Below are positions 14,899 to 20,271 of a stretch of DNA of 20,271 nt, piece after piece. A program made the position numbers and the translations under genes. Source of the DNA: an uncultured Sporolactobacillus sp. Its GTDB lineage: Bacteria > Bacillota > Bacilli > Bacillales > Sporolactobacillaceae. The stretch's first letter is position 1. Every line of letters begins with the position of its first letter. The notes below the pieces were generated by a model. It was not told where the DNA came from, made no database searches, and saw nothing but the letters and a program-made list of their open reading frames with translations. The stretch lies in contig UQRJ01000016.1 in the NCBI GenBank assembly GCA_900543345.1, positions 1 through 20,271 on the forward strand, in the 5' to 3' direction.

Positions 14899-15168
14899 TA
14901 TAATGTGCTAAAAAGAAAGAGAAAGGCGTAGAACGATTGTTTGTCTATGCGTGAAATTCAAGTCTTGCCCGGCAGGCAACATACCAGCTACCTCTAAGTT
15001 TGCGCCGGGTACCCGGAAAACAGCACTCCCGTTTTCTCTCCAAGCACATACCTGTGCATATTCCGAAACTGCAGAAAAACAGAGCATCCCGTCGTTTTCG
15101 CGTCTCCATTGAGGCGGACAGCGGTTTTTTTCAATAGAATAAAAATAATACAGAAATGTGGTGCGGCT
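14899..15168 (+). promoter_or_regulatory. rho promoter and long structured leader
   Basis: A perfect TATAAT -10 (14899-14904) with a weak -35 starts a ~255-nt untranslated leader. It can form several hairpins: GCGTAGA/TCTATGC (14926-14950, one G-U), TTGCC/GGCAA (14965-14979), the 12-bp palindrome CCGGGTACCCGG (15005-15016), GAAAAC/GTTTTC (15016-15036) and GCACA/TGTGC (15044-15057). Parts from 15020 to 15110 are C-rich and G-poor. B. subtilis rho is autoregulated through its leader; the same is likely here. Confidence 0.5.
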
Positions 15169-16443
15169 ATGCCGATAACGTTAGCAGAATTGGAAAATAT
15201 GAAACTGAAAGAGCTTTATGAGCAAGCCCGGAAGTATAAGATTTCCTACTATAGTAAATTAAATAAGCGGGAGTTGATGTTTGCCATTTTAAAAAAACAG
15301 GCAGAAGAAGACGGCTTGTCGCTAATGGAGGGAGTGCTCGACATCATTCCCAACGAAGGATTCGGTTTTCTGCGCCCGATTAATTATTCACCCAGTTCGG
15401 AAGACATTTATATCTCCGCGTCGCAAATCCGCCGCTTCGATCTGCGCAACGGCGACAGAGTCACCGGCAAAGTCCGGCCGCCGAAGGAAAACGAACGCTA
15501 CTTTGGCCTGCTCAGGGTCGAGGCGGTCAACGGCGAGAATCCGGATTTGGCGAAGGAGCGTGTGCATTTTCCGGCGCTGACGCCGCTTTATCCGAATCGT
15601 CATATTGTGCTGGAGACGGAGAAAGAAAACTTTTCCACACGGATTATTGATCTGATTGCGCCGGTCGGCTTCGGCCAGCGCGGTTTAATCGTCGCTCCGC
15701 CGAAAGCCGGCAAGACAACGTTGCTCAAAGAAATTGCCGATAGCATCAGCATCAATTATCCGAAAGCCGATCTGATTGTCCTGCTCGTCGACGAACGGCC
15801 GGAGGAAGTGACTGACATCGAACGTTCGGTCAACGGCGAAGTCGTCAGCTCGACATTCGACGAGGTGCCGGAAAATCATGTCCGCGTGTCGGAGCTGGTG
15901 CTGGAACGGGCGATGCGCTTAGTCGAGCAAAAACACGACGTCGTGATTCTGATGGACAGTATCACCCGGCTGGCGCGCGCCTACAACTTGGTTATTCCGC
16001 CGAGCGGGCGTACGCTCTCCGGCGGCATCGATCCCGCGGCGCTGCATAAACCGAAGAAATTTTTCGGCGCGGCGCGGAATATTGAAGAAGGCGGCAGTCT
16101 GACGATTTTGGCGACGGCGCTGATTGATACCGGTTCGCGGATGGACGATGTCATTTATGAGGAATTTAAAGGAACCGGCAATATGGAATTGCATCTTGAT
16201 CGCCGCCTGGCCGAACGGCGGATCTTCCCGGCAATTGATATTCGTCGTTCGAGCACGCGGAAAGAGGAATTGATTGTCAGCCGCAACCATCTGGAGAAAC
16301 TATGGGCGATGCGCCGGACGATGGATGAATCTCCCGATTTTGTCGAACGCTTTTATAAACGGATCAAACAGACAAAAACAAATCAGGAATTTTTCGATCT
16401 TTTCGATAAGGAAAAAAGCGGACTCTTACGCGCCCAAGGCTGA
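15169..16443 (+). CDS. rho: Transcription termination factor Rho
   Basis: Hexameric RNA-dependent ATPase that ends transcription of untranslated RNA. From the ATG at 15169 it has 424 residues (B. subtilis 427). An N-terminal helical segment (MKLKELYEQARKYKISYYSK), the cold-shock-like RNA-binding domain with GFGFLRP and YISASQIRRFDLRNGD, and the ATPase with Walker A APPKAGKT (176-183) and Walker B VILMDSITR. There is no insertion of the kind found in actinobacterial Rho. The frame is open up to a TTG at 15109, but that start has no ribosome binding site and lacks family similarity; the 15169 ATG has only a weak GGTG site and matches the B. subtilis N-terminus. Poor initiation may be part of its control. 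Followed by rpmE2 without an intrinsic terminator. Confidence 0.96.
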   Translation: MPITLAELENMKLKELYEQARKYKISYYSKLNKRELMFAILKKQAEEDGLSLMEGVLDIIPNEGFGFLRPINYSPSSEDIYISASQIRRFDLRNGDRVTGKVRPPKENERYFGLLRVEAVNGENPDLAKERVHFPALTPLYPNRHIVLETEKENFSTRIIDLIAPVGFGQRGLIVAPPKAGKTTLLKEIADSISINYPKADLIVLLVDERPEEVTDIERSVNGEVVSSTFDEVPENHVRVSELVLERAMRLVEQKHDVVILMDSITRLARAYNLVIPPSGRTLSGGIDPAALHKPKKFFGAARNIEEGGSLTILATALIDTGSRMDDVIYEEFKGTGNMELHLDRRLAERRIFPAIDIRRSSTRKEELIVSRNHLEKLWAMRRTMDESPDFVERFYKRIKQTKTNQEFFDLFDKEKSGLLRAQG

Positions 16444-16459
16444 CGGGTACCGGCGGATC

Positions 16460-16488
16460 TTGCAATTCGACCGACCGGCTGATATAAT
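16460..16488 (+). promoter_or_regulatory. Sigma-A promoter of rpmE2
   Basis: TTGCAA (16460-16465), 17-nt spacer, TATAAT (16483-16488). The start point near 16495 gives a ~60-nt leader. That leader can form CTCTGG/CCAGGG (16511-16535, one G-U) just before the AAAGGAG ribosome binding site, a possible place for L31 autoregulation. No Zur box is seen at the promoter. Confidence 0.75.
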
Positions 16489-16554
16489 ACTCGTTGTGCA
16501 TGCAGACGGACTCTGGTTTGAGAGAATAGCCAGGGCGCAAAGGAGATGAATGAA

Positions 16555-16800
16555 ATGAAACCGGGCATCCATCCGGATTATCACAAGGTTGTCTTTCAGG
16601 ACGCTAGTACCGGGTTTAAATTTTTGAGTGGATCGACCAAGACGTCGAATCAGACGATCAAATGGGAAGACGGTAACGACTATCCGCTGATTACGGTCGA
16701 TATTACCTCCGATTCTCATCCGTTCTATACGGGTCGGCAGAAATTCGCCGATAAGGGCGGCCGCGTCGATCGGTTCAAAAAGAAATACAATCTCAAGTAA
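16555..16800 (+). CDS. rpmE2: 50S ribosomal protein L31, type B (zinc-free)
   Basis: Large-subunit protein that bridges the two ribosomal subunits at the central protuberance. 81 residues starting MKPGIHPDYHKVVFQD, with the type B signatures STKTS, WEDGNxYPL and the SDSHPFYTGRQKF block. It contains no cysteine at all, so it cannot bind zinc as the CxxC type A form does. The ATG at 16555 is preferred over the in-frame ATG at 16546, which touches the AGGAG; 9 nt separate AGGAG from 16555. In B. subtilis the rho-adjacent L31 is type A, and the type B copy (ytiA) lies elsewhere under Zur control, so the gene at this locus is of the other type. Own promoter and terminator. Confidence 0.95.
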   Translation: MKPGIHPDYHKVVFQDASTGFKFLSGSTKTSNQTIKWEDGNDYPLITVDITSDSHPFYTGRQKFADKGGRVDRFKKKYNLK

Positions 16801-16806
16801 GGACGG

Positions 16807-16833
16807 ACGGTCACGGGCGGCCGTTTTTGTTTT
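16807..16833 (+). terminator. Rho-independent terminator of rpmE2
   Basis: ACGGTC (16807-16812) pairs with GGCCGT (16819-16824, one G-U) around a 6-nt loop, followed by TTTTGTTTT. It begins 7 nt after the rpmE2 stop. Confidence 0.75.
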
Positions 16834-16859
16834 ACATTGACACTGAACATTATCGATCG

Positions 16860-16885
16860 CAGGCAGGGTGACCCTGTCTGTTTTT
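16860..16885 (+). terminator. Second terminator hairpin, in front of tdk
   Basis: CAGGCAGGG (16860-16868) pairs with CCCTGTCTG (16872-16880, one G-U) around a TGA triloop, followed by five T. It is stronger than the rpmE2 terminator and lies 51 nt upstream of the tdk ATG. It is either a tandem backup terminator or an attenuator in a tdk leader. An isolated TTGACA at 16838-16843 has no -10 at proper distance. Confidence 0.75.
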
Positions 16886-16936
16886 ATATGCTGCGGTGCA
16901 TGCCTTAAGCAGGCAAGCGGAAAGGAAGAGGCGGCC

Positions 16937-17509
16937 ATGGCACAGCTTTTTTTTAAATATGGCACAATGAACAGCGGCAAATCGATTGAGATTATCAAAG
17001 TCGCACATAATTATGAAGAACAGGGCAAACCGGTGCTGCTATTTACATCGGGACTGGACAATCGGGACGATGTCGGGACGATTTCCAGCCGCGTCGGTTT
17101 CCGGCGCAAAGCCATTCCCATTTTTAAAGATACCGATATTTACGGGATCGTTGCCGGTCACACGCCGCGTCCGCACTGTGTACTGATCGACGAAGCTCAG
17201 TTCCTAACGCGCCGGCATGTCCTGCAATTGACACGAATTGTGGATGATTGCCATATTCCGGTGATGGGCTTCGGACTGAAAAATGACTTTCGCAATGAGC
17301 TGTTCGAAGGCAGCAAGTACCTCCTGATCTACGCGGATAAAGTCGAGGAAATGAAGACAATCTGCTGGTTCTGCGAGCGCAAAGCGACCATGAATCTGCG
17401 TATCGACGCAAGCGGCAAACCGATCTATAAAGGCGAGCAGATCAAAATCGGCGGCAATGAGAGCTATTATCCGGTATGCCGTCATTGTTATTTTCATCCG
17501 CCGCTTTGA
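16937..17509 (+). CDS. tdk: Thymidine kinase
   Basis: Salvages thymidine (and deoxyuridine) by ATP-dependent 5' phosphorylation. From ATG 16937 it has 190 residues: P-loop GTMNSGKS at 9-16, Walker B IDEAQF with Asp84-region acid and catalytic Glu86, lasso-loop IGGNESYYPV, and a structural zinc site from Cys143/Cys146 (CWFC) and Cys181/Cys184 (CRHC). The start has AAAGGAAGAGG just upstream and the family N-terminus MAQLFF; the frame's extension to 16868 runs over a terminator and is discarded. The protein resembles the Listeria/Lactobacillus (and E. coli) form more than the B. subtilis Tdk, although the gene position is as in Bacillus. No clear promoter of its own was found. Confidence 0.94.
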   Translation: MAQLFFKYGTMNSGKSIEIIKVAHNYEEQGKPVLLFTSGLDNRDDVGTISSRVGFRRKAIPIFKDTDIYGIVAGHTPRPHCVLIDEAQFLTRRHVLQLTRIVDDCHIPVMGFGLKNDFRNELFEGSKYLLIYADKVEEMKTICWFCERKATMNLRIDASGKPIYKGEQIKIGGNESYYPVCRHCYFHPPL

Positions 17510-17535
17510 CGCCGGAAATAGCGATAACATATAAT
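17506..17535 (+). promoter_or_regulatory. Sigma-A promoter of prfA
   Basis: TTGACG (17506-17511), 18-nt spacer, TATAAT (17530-17535), overlapping the tdk stop codon. Start point near 17542, leader about 41 nt. The -10 is flanked by the inverted repeat TAGCGA (17519-17524) and TCGCTA (17543-17548), placed where a repressor would act. Confidence 0.75.
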
Positions 17536-17582
17536 TTAAGTGTCGCTAGAGGGCCTTTGGGAAACAGATGGGGTGAAAGCAG

Positions 17583-18653
17583 ATGTTTGAACGTCTTCAG
17601 GGAATCGAAGAACGCTATGAAAAATTGAATCAACTGCTTGCCGATCCGGCAGTCATCCGCGATCCGGCCAAGTTGCGCGATTATTCAAAGGAGCAATCCG
17701 ATCTGCAGGAAATCGTGTCGGTTTACCGCCATTATCATCGAGCCGAAAAGGAACTGGCGGATGCGCGGCTGATGCTTAAGGACAGTTCGGACGCCGGTCT
17801 GGACGAAATGGTCCGTGATGAAATCGATCGGCTGGAGCAAGAGCGCGGAGCAGACGCGCGTCGCCTGAAACAACTTTTACTGCCGAAAGATCCAAAAGAC
17901 GAACGTAACGTGATCGTTGAAATCCGCGGGGCGGCGGGAGGCGATGAAGCGGCGCTGTTTGCTGGCGATTTGTTCCGCATGTATTCGAAATATGCCGAAT
18001 CACGCGGCTGGAAAACGGAAGTTGTCGACGCCAGTCCGAATGAAATCGGCGGCTATAAGGAAATAGTTTTCATGATCAGCGGTCACGGTGCATACTCGCG
18101 GCTGAAGTATGAAAGCGGCACTCATCGCGTGCAGCGGGTGCCGAAGACCGAGTCGTCCGGAAAAACGCACACGTCGACAGCGACGGTTGCCGTTCTGCCG
18201 GAAGCCAAAGCGGTCGATGTGAAGCTCAATGATAAGGATATTCGGGTCGATCGCTTTGCTTCCAGCGGTCCGGGCGGCCAGAGCGTCAATACGACGATGT
18301 CCGCCGTTCGTCTGACGCACGTTCCGACCGGCATTGTCGTCACCTGTCAGGAAGAGCGATCGCAGATCAAAAATAAGGAAAAAGCAATGAAAGTGCTTCG
18401 TGCCCGCGTTTATGATAAATATCGCAAAGAAGCGCAGGAAAAATACGACTCGACGCGCAAATCGGCAATCGGTACCGGCGACCGCTCCGAACGCGTGCGG
18501 ACGTATAATTTTTCGCAGAATCGTGTTACGGATCATCGCATTGGTCTAACGGTCCACCAGCTCGACCAGGTATTGGCCGGCAAGCTTGATGAAATCATCG
18601 ATGCCTTGATTTTAAATGATCAGGCGAAAAAAATGGAACAGGCGGACATCTGA
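17583..18653 (+). CDS. prfA: Peptide chain release factor 1
   Basis: Recognises UAA and UAG in the ribosomal A site and triggers release of the finished protein. 356 residues, standard length. N-terminal helical domain, then EIRGAAGGDEAALF (PCRF domain), and the catalytic GGQ at 231-233 in SSGPGGQSVNTT, whose Gln is the PrmC methylation target. Start ATG at 17583 with a GGGGTG site 8 nt upstream. It overlaps prmC by one base (TGATG), so the factor and its modifying enzyme are translated together, as in Bacillus and many other bacteria. RF2 is excluded by the lack of the programmed frameshift and by RF1-type sequence and gene context. Confidence 0.96.
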   Translation: MFERLQGIEERYEKLNQLLADPAVIRDPAKLRDYSKEQSDLQEIVSVYRHYHRAEKELADARLMLKDSSDAGLDEMVRDEIDRLEQERGADARRLKQLLLPKDPKDERNVIVEIRGAAGGDEAALFAGDLFRMYSKYAESRGWKTEVVDASPNEIGGYKEIVFMISGHGAYSRLKYESGTHRVQRVPKTESSGKTHTSTATVAVLPEAKAVDVKLNDKDIRVDRFASSGPGGQSVNTTMSAVRLTHVPTGIVVTCQEERSQIKNKEKAMKVLRARVYDKYRKEAQEKYDSTRKSAIGTGDRSERVRTYNFSQNRVTDHRIGLTVHQLDQVLAGKLDEIIDALILNDQAKKMEQADI

Positions 18654-19642
18654 TGGCTGAAAAAGGGAAAGCCGAAGAAACGCCGAACGAAGGGGCTCTG
18701 TGCGGCCGTGGGGCAAGTGCGAAGAAGCGGACCGGCTTGACAACAGGCGCAGGGGGAAAAATTGCCCCGATGTCCGGAACCCGGTTCGAGTTGCTCAGAT
18801 GGGCGCGTATTTTTTTAAAACAGCATGGCCGCGATGAGAATATCGGCGAAATTTTGCTGATGCACCGGCTCAGCCTGTCGCGGACGCATCTGCTGGCCGG
18901 GCTGCAAGAACCGCTTGCCGGCGCGGACGCGGCCTGGCTGCGCGCCCGTGTCATTGAGCATGTGCGAACGGGCCGTCCGGTGCAGTATATGATCGGCCGG
19001 GCGCTGTTCTGCGGCCGGGACTTTATGGTGGCGCCGGGCGTACTGATCCCGCGTCCGGATACGGAAATGCTGGTCGTCCGTTGCGGCGAGTGGGCGTCCC
19101 GCTTTTTTTCATGGCAAAAACTGTCGGTCTGTGAGATCGGGACAGGGAGCGGTGCCGTTGCGGTTACGCTGTCTCTTGAACATCCGCAGTGGAAGCTGAC
19201 GGCCACCGATGTTTCCCCGGAAGCGCTGGCGGTGGCCGAAGCCAATGCCGGTCGGCTCGGTGCGTCGCTCACCTTCCGCCGGGGCGATCTTTTTGAGCCG
19301 CTTCGCGGTCGGGCATTCGATGTTCTCGTTTCCAACCCGCCCTACATTTCACGTCCGGAAATGGCCGGACTCAGCGATACGGTCGGGAATTTCGAGCCGC
19401 ATCTTGCTCTGTGCGGCGGCGAGGACGGGCTCGATTTTTATCGCCGGATTTTTCATGGCCTGCCGCCGCTGATCCGGCCGCACCGACGTTTGTTATTGGC
19501 CCTGGAGATCGGCGCGGCCCAAGGTGCGGCCGTCGCCAATATGATTCGCCGGAGATTTGGAAAGCACATTGTGAAATTGAGCGTCGAGAAAGATCTGGCG
19601 GGTCTCGATCGTAATGTCATGGCCGTGTTGCAATCGGATTAA
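18653..19642 (+). CDS. prmC: Release factor glutamine methyltransferase, N-terminally extended
   Basis: Methylates the Gln of the GGQ motif in RF1/RF2 with S-adenosylmethionine. SAM-binding EIGTGSGAVA at 161-170 and the catalytic NPPY at 228-231 are intact; the IPRPDTE motif is at 132-138. From the overlapping ATG at 18653 the protein has 329 residues, about 40 more than the usual ~285. Family similarity starts near residue 45 (FELLRWARIFLKQHG), and residues 1-43 are a Gly/Lys/Ala-rich, probably disordered stretch. An in-frame ATG at 18770 (codon 40) would give the normal length, but its purine run AGGGGG is about 13 nt away and can pair with CCCC next to the start. The 18653 start has coupling and AGGCGG upstream. 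The ywkF gene of B. subtilis is missing after it. Confidence 0.93.
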   Translation: MAEKGKAEETPNEGALCGRGASAKKRTGLTTGAGGKIAPMSGTRFELLRWARIFLKQHGRDENIGEILLMHRLSLSRTHLLAGLQEPLAGADAAWLRARVIEHVRTGRPVQYMIGRALFCGRDFMVAPGVLIPRPDTEMLVVRCGEWASRFFSWQKLSVCEIGTGSGAVAVTLSLEHPQWKLTATDVSPEALAVAEANAGRLGASLTFRRGDLFEPLRGRAFDVLVSNPPYISRPEMAGLSDTVGNFEPHLALCGGEDGLDFYRRIFHGLPPLIRPHRRLLLALEIGAAQGAAVANMIRRRFGKHIVKLSVEKDLAGLDRNVMAVLQSD

Positions 19643-19654
19643 TTTCGGGGTTTA

Positions 19655-19697
19655 GTCCGCCTCCTTTTTGACCACACTACCTGGTAAGGAGGCGGAC
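19655..19697 (+). promoter_or_regulatory. Hairpin burying the spoIIR ribosome binding site
   Basis: GTCCGCCTCCTT (19655-19666) and AAGGAGGCGGAC (19686-19697) are perfect 12-bp inverted repeats. Inside, after a 4-nt bulge, ACCA (19671-19674) pairs with TGGT (19682-19685) around a 7-nt loop. The 3' arm contains the whole spoIIR Shine-Dalgarno AAGGAGG (19686-19692), and the stem ends 3 nt before the ATG. No T-run follows, so it is not a terminator. Confidence 0.85.
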
Positions 19698-19700
19698 GCG

Positions 19701-20229
19701 ATGAAAAAGCTTCTGGCACTCATTCTGATTTTATCTATGAATCTAGTCATCTTTTTTTTCTGGCAAAGTAGCACGATCCAAGCTGATGAAAACGGACCGA
19801 TCCCCAAAAATGCAATCCGGCTGAGGATTCTGGCAAACAGTGACGCTCCGGCCGATCAGGTCGTGAAACGTCAGGTCCGCGACGCGGTCAACAGCCGGAT
19901 CTCCGGCTGGGTAAGCCGCTTAAAGTCGCCGGCGCAGGCCGGGCGCGAGATTCGCCGGCGGATGCCTGAGCTGCGTCGGACTGTCGCTCGTACACTTCGC
20001 GACGCACATGCCGATCCGGTTTATCAAATGAAACTCGGTCGGGCCCAGTTTCCAACGAAGGTCTATGGTGATTACGTCTATCCGGCCGGGAAATATGAAG
20101 CCCTTGTCATTTCGCTTGGGGATGGCAAAGGCGCCAACTGGTGGTGTGTGCTGTTCCCGCCGCTTTGTTTTCTTGACTTTTCCAATAGCGAAGCAGTCAA
20201 AACGAACGATCGGCCGGCCATTTCACAGG
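19701..20229 (+). CDS. spoIIR: Stage II sporulation protein R, truncated by adapter
   Basis: Secreted forespore signal that activates the membrane protease SpoIIGA, which processes pro-sigma-E in the mother cell. About 176 genomic codons are present of a usual ~220. The N-terminus MKKLLALILILSMNLVIFFF is a hydrophobic signal/anchor segment, followed by the family's AIRLRILANSDAPADQ motif, the basic helical region, and LGRAQFPTKVYGDYVYPAGK, YEALVISLGDGKGANWWCVL and FPPLCFLD. Start ATG at 19701 with an ideal AAGGAGG 8 nt upstream, though that site lies in a hairpin. The reading frame continues past 20229 only into adapter sequence (the VSYTHLTLPT residues are adapter-encoded). No convincing sigma-F promoter was found upstream; prmC precedes it by 58 nt. 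Confidence 0.94.
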
Positions 20230-20271
20230 CTGTCTCTTATACACATCTGACGCTGCCGACGAATAGCCTTG
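20230..20271 (+). other. Illumina Nextera adapter and i5 index (non-genomic)
   Basis: From 20230 the sequence is the Nextera transposase mosaic end CTGTCTCTTATACACATCT, then GACGCTGCCGACGA, the rest of the standard read-through adapter. The next eight bases, ATAGCCTT, equal from memory the reverse complement of the Nextera XT i5 index AAGGCTAT (S520), and the final G is the first base of the following P5 segment. These 42 bases are library construct, not chromosome. Confidence 0.98.

Noticed and set aside
14947..14997. 16-codon frame in the rho leader
   Set aside because: The only purine run is about 20 nt from its ATG; nothing else supports translation.
15109..15168. TTG start adding 20 residues to Rho
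   Set aside because: No ribosome binding site and no match to Rho family N-termini; 15169 fits the family.
16546..16554. Earlier ATG for L31
   Set aside because: It directly touches the AGGAG, leaving no spacing; 16555 is 9 nt away and gives the family N-terminus.
16838..16843. TTGACA as a tdk promoter
   Set aside because: No -10 element at 16-18 nt; mentioned only as part of the tdk leader puzzle.
19600..19700. Sigma-F promoter (GYATA-N15-GGNNANAHTR) before spoIIR
   Set aside because: Candidates such as GGATTAATTT and GGGTTTAGTC miss key positions and have no fitting -35 box.
20065..20250. 61-codon frame at the right edge
   Set aside because: It overlaps spoIIR out of frame and its last residues (SLIHI) are encoded by the adapter.
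1..20271. CRISPR arrays, tRNA/rRNA genes, insertion sequences, prophage or defence genes
   Set aside because: None seen; the region is core chromosomal genes with short intergenic spaces.

Overview
This window is a chromosomal segment of an endospore-forming member of the Bacillales with moderate G+C (roughly 50-53% by eye). The grounds are spo0F and spoIIR, the order pbpG / argS / clsB / rpoE / pyrG / spo0F / murA / rho / L31 / tdk / prfA / prmC / spoIIR, which follows the Bacillus subtilis argS-to-spoIIR region, and Gram-positive style ribosome binding sites. Several genes of the B. subtilis locus are absent (ywiB, ywjG, fbaA, tal, ywkF). The thymidine kinase is of the Listeria/Lactobacillus kind and L31 is the zinc-free type B. 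A Sporolactobacillaceae-like organism would fit, but genus cannot be fixed from this sequence alone.

Region 1 (1-4560, minus strand): an arginine deiminase operon arcA-arcB-arcD-arcC. ArcA and ArcB turn arginine into ornithine and carbamoyl phosphate, ArcC makes ATP from carbamoyl phosphate, and ArcD exchanges arginine for ornithine. arcC runs off the left edge. Upstream of arcA lie a Crp/Fnr-type box and a catabolite-responsive element (cre), pointing to control by oxygen/arginine and by carbon source.

Region 2 (4515-10046): a class A penicillin-binding protein (pbpG type, minus strand) with its own terminator and a probable forespore promoter; argS (plus); and a minor cardiolipin synthase (clsB/ywjE type, minus), the last two converging on a shared bidirectional terminator.

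Region 3 (10265-19642, plus strand): rpoE, pyrG, spo0F, murA, rho, rpmE2, tdk, prfA and prmC. Most have their own promoters or leaders. The pyrG leader has the full layout of the B. subtilis CTP-sensing reiterative-transcription attenuator. rpoE, murA, rho, rpmE2 and tdk also have leaders with hairpins, and the murA leader carries a 15-codon reading frame with an excellent ribosome binding site. prmC overlaps prfA by one base, matching the enzyme to its substrate.

Region 4 (19643-20271): spoIIR, whose Shine-Dalgarno sequence is buried in a 12-bp perfect stem. The gene is cut off because the last 42 bases are not genomic: they are Illumina Nextera adapter followed by an apparent i5 index. The right edge is therefore an assembly or trimming artefact.

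No tRNA, rRNA, CRISPR array, insertion sequence or phage gene was recognised.
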